Assembly (NCBI GenBank): GCA_947359465.1
Contig: OX375872.1
Location: 18,584,018-18,648,017, forward strand
Direction of reading: 5' to 3'
Origin: Metellina segmentata
Taxonomy: Eukaryota > Arthropoda > Arachnida > Araneae > Tetragnathidae
Length of the DNA stretch: 64,000 bases
The translations under genes and the position numbers were made by a program. The notes under the pieces were generated by a model. That model saw only the letters and a list, made by a program, of their open reading frames with translations. It searched no databases and was not told the DNA's origin. This document shows positions 1-11,875 of this stretch, piece after piece. Every line of letters starts with the position of its first letter. The first letter of the stretch is position 1.

Positions 1-2420
1 CTGCTATCGTTCTTTTGACGGTGTTTGAAACACTTCTAATAATGTAAGTATGTTGTAATAATGTAACACTTCTTCAAATGTTCAAATTACGTATAGCTGC
101 GCTGAGATACAGCATTTGTTCAAAAGGGTCTGCATGTACAGTCACAGAAAAAAATCGAACCACCCATCTTCATTCGAGCAATTTCAACAGTAGCGAAAAT
201 CCAGATGCCGTTTGACAGGAACAAGTCTTGAAATTTCATATTTAGACCAATTTTAATGATGCAGAATCTGATTATGCCATCAAAACATGGTGTTTCCATT
301 ATAAATTTTGTTGCTTGTGCAAAATTTGGTATAAAGTCGTCCCTTTATGCAATTTTTTAAAATTTGAATTTGGAGAGAACGTTATTCACTATTGAATGAA
401 AGTTTTGAATTTCTTCTAGTATAAAGAGTGCTCGAAAAAAAGGAGGTGGTCCGGTTTGTTTCATTGCCTACATACAAATACAAAAATTATCGATATATTG
501 ATTTAATAGAAAATGTTTTGAATCCACAGATGGATACTGTTTCATATGCTTCTTTTCTTAGATTTGAACTTTTAAAGTGATCTTTGAAACACTTCTGCCA
601 CATTTTTACTAACACTTCTTCAAGCTTTCAAATTACATATAGCCTTGACACAGAATTTATTTAAAAAGAGTGGTATGTGAATAACAATTCAAAATTTATC
701 GAAGCCTCGAATTAATACATTTTTGAATCCAGACGGTTATTTTTCATGCTTGATTTCTTAGATATTTGATCTTTCCTCTTCTTTTTAACAATCTTTTAAA
801 TACTTTTAATAATCAACCGTTCGAATTACAAATAGATGTTGGATATAACATGCACATAAAAAAGGTTGTATGTGTTTATTGAAATAAAAATATTCTCGAA
901 GCTTTGAGTTTAATGCAAATTTTTTTCAATCCGACACGGTTGTTGTTTTTATGAATGATTTCTTAGATTTTATCTTAATGGCATGAAACTGTTTGCACGA
1001 ATATTTCAGTTGAGTCCTTAATACATTTAATCACCCAGTGCTCAAATTACTTATAAGTTAAATATAACACTTATTTTAAAAGAGTTTAACGGGCTCAAAA
1101 TACCAAAATTACGAATCCAAGAATCAATATGAATATTATTGAAATCACAGACGGCCATTGTGTTTAGTCTTAGGGTATAATTGGGGGTTAATACAAGGTT
1201 ATTCACAAATGTATGTAGCAACGGCTTTTGTTTTCATGAGTCGTTGAGATCCTTCTAAGAAGTGTTCAAATTACGTGTATATGTTAAAACGTAATGTATT
1301 TGAAGAGGGTCGTATGCATCTAAAATAAAAAAAAATTAACAATATACGAATTAATACGAACAGTATTGAAACAAAAGACGAAAAACAATTGTTTTTATAT
1401 ACATTAATTAGATTTAATTTGGGCGGGGGGGGGGAATTAACTATACAAGGTAATTCAAAACGGATCATTTATTTTATAGGGATTGTTTGGCATATAAAAA
1501 TACAAAAATAAAATATTCCAGGAATTAATAGGAAATATATCAAAATGTGATACTATTTTTATTAGGCTTCATTTTGAGACGTTTTCTTCAGACGAGGATA
1601 TTGATTTACTGGGAAATTTCAAATGGAATTCAATTCATCTTTCTTTCAACCTAGTCATTGAAACACTCCTAACAATCCAGAGTTCAAATTACGCATAGGT
1701 TTCATATTTTAATTAATTGAAAATTGATTAAATTAATTGATTCACAGACGGTTATTGCTTTCTAGGCTTGCTTTCTTAAATTGAATAACTGTCCATTTGT
1801 AATTGAGATCGTGAAGGTAATTCAATGCTAAAATTGATTGAGATGCAAAAATTGCCTATTTTGCAGATTAGTACAAAGATTATTGGATTACCCGACTGTT
1901 GTTTTTTTAGGCCATATTTCTTAGATTAAATAATGGGGCCGTGTAATTGAGTAGCAAGGTAATTTAAAACCGAAATACTTGGAAAAATACAAAAGTTGCC
2001 GAGTTTACAAATGAGCACAAAAATTTTTGAATCCACACATACGGCTGTGGCTCTTTTCATTCTTAGTTTTAAAACTGCTGTTTATTTGTATTTGTTCAAA
2101 CATAATAATTCAAAATAAATGTCACGTAGATTTTTTATACATAACAAGAATTTGAAATACTTCCATTAAGCTAGTATTCAAATCCCATATGCATGTATCA
2201 CGATGTAGACACATCGTTTATTTTTTAAAGAGGTTGCATGCGTATAAAAATACAAAGCTTATAAGGGATACATGAATTAGAATGTAAATTATTGAGTCCA
2301 CAACCGGCTAATGCTATAGGATTCATTTCGTAGAGATAAATTACGGGCACGTAAATTATTATGCAAAGTGATTTAAAATTGATGTTAAGTTGATTATTAG
2401 AACTCGGATTTGATTTCCTA
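1..2420. repeat. Degenerate tandem array, ~210-230 bp period
   Basis: A recurring block reads roughly 'cacttctt..ttcaaattac.tatag', then an A-rich stretch, 'ttgaatccagacggttatt' and 'tgatttcttagat'. The TTCAAATTAC-like anchor occurs near 80, 629, 811, 1041, 1268, 1684 and 2170, giving spacings of about 182-230 bp or multiples. Copies are strongly diverged, so this is an old array. The copy near the left edge is interrupted by the TIR element at 139-468. No coding potential was seen; the 65-residue frame at 1271-1468 lies inside the repeat and I do not treat it as a gene. Confidence 0.7.
139..468. mobile_element. TA-flanked MITE, short copy (family A)
   Basis: Terminal inverted repeats pair 'cagtcacagaaaaaaatcg' at the left with the inverse of 'ccggtttgtttcattgcc' at the right, each followed inward by an ACCACC/GGTGGT block and TTCGAGCA/TGCTCGAA. 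TA dinucleotides flank both ends (137-138 and 469-470). The interior matches the right-hand part of the 1.1 kb element at 6975-8099 ('gatgcagaatctgatta', 'catcaaaacat', 'gcaaaatttggtat'), so this is an internally deleted relative. There is no transposase. The TA target suggests mobilisation by a Tc1/mariner-type enzyme, which is an inference. Removing it restores a tandem-repeat copy seen elsewhere in 1-2420. Confidence 0.8.
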
Positions 2421-2629
2421 AAAATTTATTTTATGCATGGTACCCTACCAATTAATTCATATTTACGCTTCTATGAATTGAATGAAAAAATAATAACAGT
2501 GAATAATCGATTAAACAGGTTCGATTTTGTTACTAAAAACTTGAAATGAATTTAATTAATCACGCTAATAGTTAAAATATTCCATTCAACTGTAATGATG
2601 ACTGTAGGATTTGCTCACTTTAATTTTAA

Positions 2630-2769
2630 CCCTCTAAGTAGTTTCGACGAGATATATCTTCCATGACGATCTGACCATCTTTTCTAATGACGAGATATCT
2701 CGTCGTCCAAGATCTGATTAGTTTTGCTAATGATAAGATATATCGTCGAGATAATTACCTCAGGAGGTA
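2630..2769. mobile_element. Palindrome-array MITE copy 1 (piggyBac-like ends)
   Basis: TTAA at 2626-2629 precedes CCTCTAAGTAGTTTCGACGAG, a close match to the family start CCCTCCAAGTGGTTTCGACG. Inside are units with diverged GACGAGATATCTCGTC palindromes separated by 'ttttctaatgacgag' spacers. The right end, 'ttacctcaggaggtat', is a decayed version of the inverse terminus and its TTAA is not preserved. Non-coding. Confidence 0.65.
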
Positions 2770-5581
2770 TAAATTAGCTTGCAAAATAACTAATAACAAT
2801 AATTATAGGCAATATGCACACTATTCACTTTTGGGTAGTCGAAATCTGACCATAAATATTTATATATAATAGTTTCAATAGTACTAACCCTAATCGTTTT
2901 AGTAAAACTCAAGTGAGGGAATTAATGAAGTGATTAACTTCCACTACGCTACAAACCGCATGGTTTATTTCCTTAATTTCAACTTCCAGACTATATGACA
3001 TAATTGATGATATTTAGCACAGAACTTTATTTTTAAGTCTTAAAAGTCTGGTAAGAGAAAGACTCAAGCAAGTGGCTATCTTATTTTGAGTTATGAATTT
3101 TGAGGAACTCCACATTTTTCCAATTCGCGTCACGTTAGTATCATTTCGTTTGTGACGTGAAATGATGGATCGGTGCTACGCAGGTTGTACCTGTTACGGC
3201 ATGTCCCAAGAAAATATTTCCGGGCTCATTAATCATGTCTCCCAACGTATCATCCGGATTCAGGTAGAATTTCTTTTGGAAACTCCTTTTGATGGGAGAA
3301 TTTTGATTTGCTTCTTTCGCATCCTTACAGTTCGCGTTTCCTTGTAAACACCCCAGTGAAATACTTTTCCTTGAAGAACTGTAATCGAACTCACAGATCT
3401 CAAATACTTTATTCGATTGAAAACTCATCCAAATGATAAATTGATGTGAAGAAAAAATTTCAAATTCAGTGATTTGGGAGATCTTTCATTGCTCCTTCAA
3501 AGCAGGTTTTCAATTTTTGAAAACATCCAATAGAGATTCCATTAGTAAGACCTTATGGGCTCATATCACACTCTTCGAATGGTAAAGTTTGTGTACCCTG
3601 ATACAGGAGCTGAAATTATTCAACATGACCGCTCCATTGCTGATATTGAAATATTGTATATACTAATATTCAAATATTGTATCTGTATTAATATTCAAAA
3701 TATTAGGCATCATTACTAAAATTCAAATCAACAGGTATCATTTCTAAAATTCAAATTATTAGGTATATCTCTATATTAAAAAAAAGTTACCGCCTCTACC
3801 GCCGCAGGATTGAAAACTCGGTTTTTTTCGATCGATTCTTATAAGTTTTCACAAGAAAGTACGGATAAAAAAATTACGAAATTTGCATTTTTTTTTTTTT
3901 AAATTTTACAGGGAACAAGAAGAAGATTTTTTTTTTCGATACGGCTATTAGTTCAGGGCGCATGAAGTGTCAAAGTCGAAAAAAGCGAAATTTCTAATGC
4001 GAGTAAGTACAAGTACAAATTTTTAGTGTTCAGCCGTGAGTTTTTTTTCGAGTACCTCTAAACGTGAATTTTTGTACCACGAAGAGTTTTTTTTTAGAAA
4101 TTTCAATTTGGTTCCTGATAGCATTTTTTTTAAATTCGTGAAAAATTCGGGACATTTTTGTTATTTATTTGTTAAAACTGTCATATCTATAGCTTATTAC
4201 TATTAGTTTTAAAAGTTTGAAAACATCACAGGAAACCTTAAAATGTACTCTTTCTTACGATAAAATTTTTTTTTTAAATTGGTTCATAAATAAATTCGAT
4301 GCAATCAAAAGTTGGTCAGACAAATTTCGTATTTTTTTCATAATGTTGATTTGCGAAGCAAAACAAATCCGATCTGTGAAAGGAGTGTTGGTTTGCAAAT
4401 CAAACCAAATGGGATTGCGTAGGGGGCAAATTATATATGGTATAATTATTTTAAAATCATTTTATAAATAAATTCAAAGCGATGAAATGTATAATTTCGC
4501 GATAGTGTACAAATTTTGCATCGCAAAAAGGAAACGCTACATCTTTTTAACTGGTCTTGAGGTGAAACTCGCTGTGACGTCATGGAAAAGGAAGACGCTT
4601 GCGAAGCAAACCAAATGGGATTTCGTTGCAATCCCCGGGGGCTGGTAGGTGTAGGCGATCAGGGTGCAAGACTTCTAGTCATTAATAAAACTCAAAATAT
4701 GAGTTAATATTTAACATGACGATGTATTACTAACATACAACTTGACTTTTCATTACTAATATTCAATATGATTTTTCATTACTAAAATTTAATATGAGGT
4801 TTCACTATTAACATTCGTTATGTGTTATCGATAAAATCTAACATGAGGTTTCATTACTCGTAGTATCCAACATAAAGTTCCATAATAATCATATCATGTT
4901 TCATCACAAAAATACAATAGGCTTCATTTCTAACATTCAGTGTGAGATTTCATTATAACTATTTAATATGATGTTTCTTTATTTGGTAAAATCAGTCTTT
5001 AAATTTTCAATTATTGTGACTTGACAGTTATTGACAATTTCTTGTGACATTCAATTATTTCACTTGAAAAGCACACAGAAATATGATGGTGTCAGTTTGA
5101 CACCAGGCAATTTTTAACGTCTAAATAGCTTTTGTTCAGCAAAAAATGGCCATAGAAAAGCAAAACAAGATTTATAACATCATTTCATTTAATAATGTTT
5201 CGATATTCGTTTATTAGACCTTGAATATTTAAGCAACCCTTTCAGAGACTGAAATGAAGCTAAGTCTAAGATTGTGCATCGTTAGAAATTATTAAAATGT
5301 TATTAAATAGTGATTTTTTTTCTATTATCAGAAAATAAAAGGTGGCTCGTGGAATAGGTTCTGAAGAAATTGAAAATCTGTTGCAAAAGCTATCAGAAAA
5401 TGAATTCGGAATAAAATTTTGATAAATAATCCGATTTACGCAAAAATAAATTACAACAACCCAAAGAAAGTTGAACAGATGCGGCAACCAATATCTATAA
5501 TAATTTGGATTTATATCACTTGGGAAGGGATATAATGGAAAATATATAATGGGTGAATGATTGCTTTGGAAGTTGGAAATA
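2770..5581. other. Non-coding AT-rich interval
   Basis: I see no gene here. 3640-3780 and 4675-4985 hold diverged ~30-40 bp repeats of the type 'tttcattactaatattcaatatgag'. A sequence with 'cgaagcaaa.caaat' and 'caaaccaaatgggatt' recurs at 4340-4430 and 4590-4625, suggesting a local duplication. The overlapping frames at 3141-3428 (minus) and 3162-3347 (plus) show no domain I recognise. Confidence 0.5.
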
Positions 5582-5857
5582 TTAAATAAGTTCCCCTAAT
5601 TTTGCCTTCCTAATTTTGAACGCCAACGGGTTAGCCCTGAGTTCAGTAGTCGATGACAAAAGCAACCAAAATGAATCATATAAATCAGAAATAACGAGAA
5701 GTCCAGCGGTGGCCGTTTCAGGGTAACGGGAGTTCCTGCCGTTCCTAGCACTAAAAGGCGTACGCGGCATCACAACTCCGAAATACCCAAGTGATCTTCC
5801 CTCCTTCATTGTGTTGCCTCTTTTGTGGCCAAATATTTCCCTTGCACCATAAGGCAC
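5582..5857 (-). CDS. Uncharacterised 91-residue ORF, possibly a repeat-derived fragment
   Basis: An open frame of 91 residues starts at a real ATG and is markedly less AT-rich than the DNA around it. The protein has a basic N-terminal third (REIFGHKRGN), a Pro/Arg-rich centre (MPRTPFSARNGRNSRYPE) and a hydrophobic stretch (SDLYDSFWLLLSS) before a basic C-terminus. No catalytic motif, signal peptide or zinc-binding pattern is visible. I do not recognise the family. It may be a fragment of a dispersed repeat that encodes a conserved-looking peptide, or a chance open frame in a higher-GC island. Nothing nearby (tandem repeats on the right, AT-rich DNA on the left) suggests a function. Confidence 0.25.
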   Translation of the reverse strand: MPYGAREIFGHKRGNTMKEGRSLGYFGVVMPRTPFSARNGRNSRYPETATAGLLVISDLYDSFWLLLSSTTELRANPLAFKIRKAKLGELI

Positions 5858-6214
5858 GATATCAACCCACCAATAGTGTTAAAAACATAACTTTGTCAAT
5901 GAAGAATCAAAGGCTACATAAAACTATATCCCGTTAATTAAGTTCAACAATTGAATATCTTAATAAATTTCCAAATTTGTTCGTCCGTAAAAATATTGTA
6001 TGCAATCAAATTCCTTCTGTGATCGTCTTATTACAATAAACCACAAAAATCCTTTCCTGGCTACCAGATTGATTTTCTCAAGCGCATTAATTGCGTCGCC
6101 CTTCTAATCAAAGTAGGATCATGCCAAGAGACAGGGAAGAAATAAATAAAACATCCAGACTTTAACGAGGTTTACTTAGCAGACCCGAGCTTAGGGGGGT
6201 GGGAAGGGAAATTT

Positions 6215-8195
6215 TCCACCGCCTCAGATTAACCAATTTGTACCCACAAAAGCCTATCAGGAGACAAAAAATAAATCTGTCAACAGACTTAGAAATCGAA
6301 TTAAAGCTGAGATTATGCGGAAGATAGATTGGCCAACAGTATAGATGAAAGAAAGTAGATGAGGACTACTGAGGAGCTTGACGATGGGACAGAAAATTAA
6401 GACTTTTGGGATGTGTGCAACTTTGAGAATATTTTTATGTCTTTGTACATTATGATATCAATTTGTAAGTTGGATTTGCAAATAGTGTGATATTGCTTTT
6501 GAACCACCGCATCAGATTAACCAATTTGTCCCCACTAAAGTCTATCAGGAGACAAAAATTAATCTGTCAACAGACTTAGAAATCGAATTAAAGCTGTATA
6601 GTCGTAAAGGAATAGATGAGATCTCGTGAGAAAAGTTTTGATGACGGGACAGAAAATGAGGACTTTTAGGATATGCAGAACTTTGTGTGTGTGAGAATAT
6701 TTATTTCTGTCTTTTTAATTTATACCATCTATTCATAAGTTGAATTTCTGAGTACTGGGGTATTGCTTTTGAACCACCGCTTCAAATTTACCAATTTGTC
6801 CCCACAAAAGTCTATCAGGAGACACAAAATGAATCTGTCAACAGACTTAGAAATAGAATTAAAGCTATGATTATACAGAAGGTAGATTGACCAACGGTAT
6901 AATCGAAAGGGAGTTGATGACAACTGTTGAGAGAAACTTTGACTATGGAAGAGAAAATGAGGATTTTTAGGATATGGAGTCACAGAAAAAACCCGAACCA
7001 CCCCTCTCCATGCGAGCAATTTTAATAGTAGATAAAAATCAAAGATGGCATTCGACAGGAACTAATGTTTTTCATGAATTCAAATGCATAAGGTTTTTGC
7101 ATAAGGGACCATATTCATATTAAATTGAGCACCAACTTCATAGTTTCCAATGAGAACCCATTTCGACTCAGTTACGAATATACAATATTAAAATTTAATT
7201 TTAAGTTTCAAATTTCATATCATTAAGTCTTACCGTTTCGAAGTTAAGAGTACAGAAATGTAGGAGGTCCTAATGTTAAATTCGTTTCTTAGATCTTTAT
7301 GGGTATCTTCCTAAATAACATTTCTATGGCTCTGATATTTTGTACCGTGTTACTGTTAAATAACCAAAACACAATTCGTTTAATATTTTATTTTAAAAAT
7401 ATTTTTAGTATGCAATAATAATTATTAAATCAATGTTTGAAAAACAATGAATTGGAAACTTACTACATTTTGATAGAAATTGATTCAAAACGACTTCTAA
7501 TATGGATATGCAAAATTTAAGCTCATTCCAATATTTAATTTTTGTGTTACATTAAATTTACTCATTATTACTACTTTAGGGAGAAACCAAAAGTTTAATA
7601 TGCGTCTGGCAAACGTAAAAAAATGTTTGAGTTTTTGATAAACGGTTGGAAATTTCATTTATGTAATCTAAAATACATTACCTTTTATCCAGTCATATAT
7701 CGTCTAGACGTCTCTGCACTTGATGATCGGAATATCAGTTAGTCTGTATTAAATAATTGTAGGTAGGCTTTTAATTGGAAACTATTGTGCTAAGAATGAC
7801 TACGGTTAATCTCTTTTTACGAATAACGATTTTTAATGTGGAGATGATCCCTAAAGTTGATAAGAACATTACCATTGAATATATCCGAATATAAATATAG
7901 TAAAATCATAGTTTCATATTAAGACAATTTAACGATGCAGAATCTAATTAAGGCGTCAAAACATTGAGTTTCGATTAAAAATTTTGTTATTGATGCAAAA
8001 TTTGATATGAAGATTTGAATATTGAATTATAGCTTTGAATTAGCTGCACAATGAATAGTGCTCGAAATAAAGGGGGTGGGTTCGTTTTTTCCCTGTCATT
8101 ACATCTTTGAGAATAATCATTTTAGTACTTGTACTTTATGCCATCGATCTTCATAGGTGAGATTTTCAAGTAGCATGGCTCTTAGCACCAACACA
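6215..8195. repeat. Three-copy tandem array, ~270-290 bp, interrupted by a MITE
   Basis: Copies start near 6215, 6501 and 6771 with 'accaccgc.tcagattaacc' and run through 'tctatcaggagacaaaa', 'ctgtcaacagacttagaaat' and 'gacgggacagaaaatgagg'. The third copy breaks at 6974 and resumes at about 8100 with 'catctttgagaata', which aligns with the 'caactttgagaata' tail of copies one and two. The intervening 1.1 kb is a transposable element. No coding potential. Confidence 0.85.
6975..8099. mobile_element. TA-flanked non-autonomous TIR element, long copy (family A)
   Basis: The left end 'tggagtcacagaaaaaaccc' plus 'gaaccacccctc' is the inverse of the right end 'gggggtgggttcg' plus 'ttttttccctgtcatt'. 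The TIR core CGAACCACCC and the subterminal TGCTCG/CGAGCA are shared with the 330-bp copy at 139-468. TA flanks lie at 6973-6974 and 8100-8101. The 1125-bp interior is AT-rich with no transposase-like frame; the right third is homologous to the interior of the short copy. It sits inside the third unit of a tandem array, so the empty site can be read from the neighbouring units. Confidence 0.8.
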
Positions 8196-8244
8196 CTGAA
8201 TGACTAAATATCTACATCTTTTGGTTGATATAATCCATGGATTC

Positions 8245-8760
8245 TTTAAACCTTTAGAAATATTCTATACTTCATTTCCTTAGAATATAATTATTTAATA
8301 GGATTCTGTTGGCCATTTCTTTTAGAGTAAATTCTTTGGAACCATTCTACTCTTCCTTTATTTGGAAGTGAATCCTTTAGATATATTTTGCTGGTCCTTT
8401 CATTAGAATATATTCATTGAGAAAGATCGTGTTGGTTTTTATTAAGCCTTTGAAGTTGCACTGGTGCAACAAAACGGGCTATTGACGACTGTCTGGGGTC
8501 AGTAACTCTTTCAAGGACATACACTATAGAATTTCCAGTCGATTATATTCTACGAAAATGACTAGCAGAATATATATTTTTGAATAGTTTGAAAGGATTT
8601 TATTTTAAGGAAATCATCAACAGAGTCTTTCCATAAGATTCTAATCTAAGAAAGCACCGATAGAATTTTTCCAAAGGATCCTTTTCCAAGGAGACGAATA
8701 TAATTTTTCTAAAGGTTAAAAGTTTCCACGAATTCTTTAAAGAAAGAGATGTAGTTATTT
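8245..8760. repeat. Dispersed quasi-palindromic minisatellite B, block 1
   Basis: Diverged ~38-45 bp units contain 'ttagaatataatt.ttta' or 'aggattctgttggcc' followed by 'tttcttagaat'. In the right half the orientation flips to 'aagattctaatctaagaaa' and 'aaaggatccttttccaagg'. The same unit recurs at 11150-11875, 30060-30195, 44536-45320, 46950-47100 and 49840-49915. Confidence 0.65.
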
Positions 8761-9722
8761 ATTCATTAAGCGTGTTGGCGGTAGGAAAATATACTACACT
8801 ACTCGTAAATTTCGCGACGCTCCGATGTCAAATCGAAAGAATAATTGAAAAGACAGAATTTTGTTTGATAGAAAAACAGATTACAACAGGATATGCAGCT
8901 CGTTTCGAATCAGGAAGCTTCAATTTTATTGTGTGAGTGATCTTGAGAAATTCCTTCTCTCACAACCACACTGTCTCAAAGAACTTATTTCCCTCTTAAA
9001 CCTTCTGAATTCATGTGTCTTGTGGTTTGGGAGTTCCACCAGAATTCCGACAGATCTACTTTAAAGTAAAAATATTAACCGTTTCTGAATTCGTATGTTT
9101 GGCCATTCTTCTCATGGAAATGTACTATACATCTGATTGTATTATGCATTACAAACTTTTCATTTTTAAATATGTTTAAAGTTGTTCTGCCACGTCCTTA
9201 TGGAATAGCTTCTATTTTGTTTTGATTTATTGTACGATGTGAATGCTTTACTTACTATATTGATAATTGAATTGGATATTTGAAATTCCTTTAGTTATTC
9301 TGAGACTTAGTATGGATTTACATTTTGTGCATTTTAAAGCATTATTCAAAATTGTGAAAGACTTATATAATTTTCATAAGTTTCAAAACAAGCTTTTATC
9401 TTTTATTAATTAATTCTATGTACGTGTAAGCTTATAAAAGACAAACCCGTATTATGCATATTACTTTAAAAATGCAAATGTAGCTGTCCCTTAATATGGT
9501 AGAACAAATCTCAGTCAAATTTGCTTTGTAGTAAATAATTGAACTTTTGTATAATATAAGTTGAAACATTTTGAGTTAGTTTCTAATGCGTAAAATGCTT
9601 AGCATTTTCCATCACTGGAAAGGGGAAAATCGGTTTAACAAGTTTATTAATGACAAATTGGTTACTAAGCTATGAAACAGTATTTTAAATTTGATTAGTT
9701 TATGCTTTAATCTAATGTTCTG
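8761..9722. other. AT-rich interval without recognised features
   Basis: Apart from a 67-residue frame at 8861-9064 with no recognisable motif, I see no gene, repeat array or transposon terminus in this stretch. Confidence 0.4.
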
Positions 9723-9726
9723 TTAA

Positions 9727-10205
9727 CCATCCAAGTGTTTTCTACGAGATATCTCGATCATCCAAATCTTATTATTTTCGCTATTAACGAGACTCATCAT
9801 TAGACCGTGGTACAAAATTACGCGTTGTCGTCAGATTTTCCCTTCAGTTTGATCCCGGACCTTTCACCAGTAGCTCGCTATGTTGCTATAGTGCGACGTT
9901 AATTAAAATACTTACCTACTTATATATTGACAAGATATCTCGTCGTCACGACTTTGACGATTTTTTTATGATAACGAGATCAAGAACTCGTCCATCGAGA
10001 ACCGACCAATTTTTCTAATGACAAGATATCTCGTCCATCAAGATCCGACAAATTTTGCTAATGACGATATATCTCGTCACCACTGGCAATTGCTTGATTA
10101 TTACGAAACAAGATAGGGTCAGTATTATTTTAATGACGCGATAACTCGTTTGTTAACATATGTTAAGTTTTGCTTACGGCTCGATACATAGTCGAGGCAA
10201 GCTAC
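9727..10205. mobile_element. Palindrome-array MITE copy 2, carrying an inserted SINE fragment
   Basis: TTAA at 9723-9726 is followed by CCATCCAAGTGTTTTCTACG and the palindrome CGAGATATCTCGATC. Units continue on the far side of a SINE 3' fragment (9802-9921) as 'gacaagatatctcgtcgtc', 'gacaagatatctcgtccatc' and 'gacgatatatctcgtcacc'. The right terminus is decayed around 10165-10205 ('cgatacatagtcgaggcaag') and its exact end is uncertain. Confidence 0.7.
9802..9921 (+). mobile_element. SINE S1, 3' fragment
   Basis: Matches the 3' third of the S1 SINE: 'accgtgg.acaaaattac', 'gatcccggacc', then 'gtgcgacgttaattaaaata' and the CTTACCTACTT tail. It is 5'-truncated, as expected for target-primed insertion, and lies inside palindrome-array MITE copy 2, so it is younger than that MITE. 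Confidence 0.75.
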
Positions 10206-11149
10206 AGGAAATTTAAACCTCGTAATTTTAAATGTAAAGGGCTTAGGGGCAGCATAGTCATCAACCACATTTACATTTTTCAGACTGGCAATTTTCAAGT
10301 TTAAAAATAATTCAAAAATTATGTTTATCCGCTATTCAAGAGGCCGTGCTATTTTTAATTTTAAGGCTAACGCGCGTACTACTTTTTCAAAAATAAGAAA
10401 ATCTTCCGTTACTCTTGATTATTTCACTTTTATTTTTTCGCATTGTGGAATTTCTATTCTTGACTGATTCTTAAGTTGCCTGGTGCACATCATATATGCC
10501 CTTTTGTACTTTTTTTTTAATTAAAGTTTTCCCCTAAGACCACGAATTGAAAATGGTGTACATTTGTCTACAATTATCACATTGTTATTTCAAAAAGAAC
10601 TTCATTACATCGCAATTGTTTTGCTGATATGAATTTGGTTTCATGGATGCCTATATGTCAATACAGCGTCGGTCACATTCATTTCTTCGTTAGATCTCAA
10701 TTTTCTACGGCCCCTGATAGCACAGTAGATATGCGACATCTCTGGATTTCGTTTATCTTTTATTATGATCTCGCAGCAACGTGCCCATCAGAAATGAAAC
10801 ATCTTAGTTCGTACTAGAGATTGCTTCGGGAAAACATATTAAGAACATCTGTAGAAGGTCTTCCGTTTTGGTACAATATTCATACCATAAATATCTACAA
10901 GAGTGCAATATGGTCAACGCTCATGACCAAAGTCGAATCTAACAAATAACAAGGTAGATAGATCAAGTAATGCGAGGAATCTGATGAATTCCTACTCATA
11001 AACCCATGAACTTTAGGAAAGTAATATACGCCATAATAACATGTATTTGTGTGAAACCGGTTATTAACTCTTGCAGGGGTTCACACGCATCATAATTTCA
11101 CCTAGCAACATGCATTCTTTTTTTCGTTTAGTATCTATATGACTCTTCT
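10206..11149. other. AT-rich interval without recognised features
   Basis: I see no gene or repeat structure. The 62-residue frame at 10629-10817 has no recognisable motif. Confidence 0.4.
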
Positions 11150-11875
11150 AGCCGTTTTTAATATTCTCTTGATCAATAAAATATTTCCAAGGGGTTCTGT
11201 TTCGTGGAAAGGACTATTAAAATCTTGTCAAACGATACTGTTCTCCGAAATTGACCAATAAATATTTCAAATAGATTCTATTTTGAAAACAGAACTAATA
11301 ACATCTTGCCAAACGATTTTATTCTAAGAAACTGTACAATAGTCTTACAAAAAGATTTTATTTTTGGGAACGAAATAATAAACCCTTGCTAACGATTTTA
11401 TTCTAATAAAACGGCCAATAAAATATTCCCGACGGATTATGTATTAAAGAAATAATTAATGAACTCTTGCCAAACTATTTTATTCTAAGTAAACGACCAA
11501 CAAAATCTTTCCAACTGCGTCTATTTTGAGGAAAGTACTAATACAATCTTGTCAAACTATTCTATTCTAAAATAAACGGCTAATAAAATATTTCCAAAGG
11601 ATTCTATTTTGAGAACAGAACTAATATCTTGCCAAACGATTTTATTCTAAGAAACCGGTCAATTAAATCTTACAAAGGGATTTTATTCTGAGGAACTAAA
11701 TTATAAACTCTAGCCAAACTATCGTATTCTAAGAAAACGGCCTATAAAATATTTTCAAAGGATTATGTTGAGGAATAGATTAAAAGAATATTTCCAAACG
11801 ATTGTTTTTTAAGGAAATGGTCGACAGAATCTTTCCAAACGAGACTACTGTAAGGAAATGATCAATGGAATCTTA
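11150..11875. repeat. Minisatellite B, block 2
   Basis: A run of ~45-60 bp units of the form 'gccaaacgattttattctaagaaa' alternating with 'caataaaatctttccaaaggatt'. The core reads AATCTTTCCAAAGGATTCTATT, nearly its own reverse complement. The array stops at the left end of the Tc1-like element at 11876. Confidence 0.7.
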
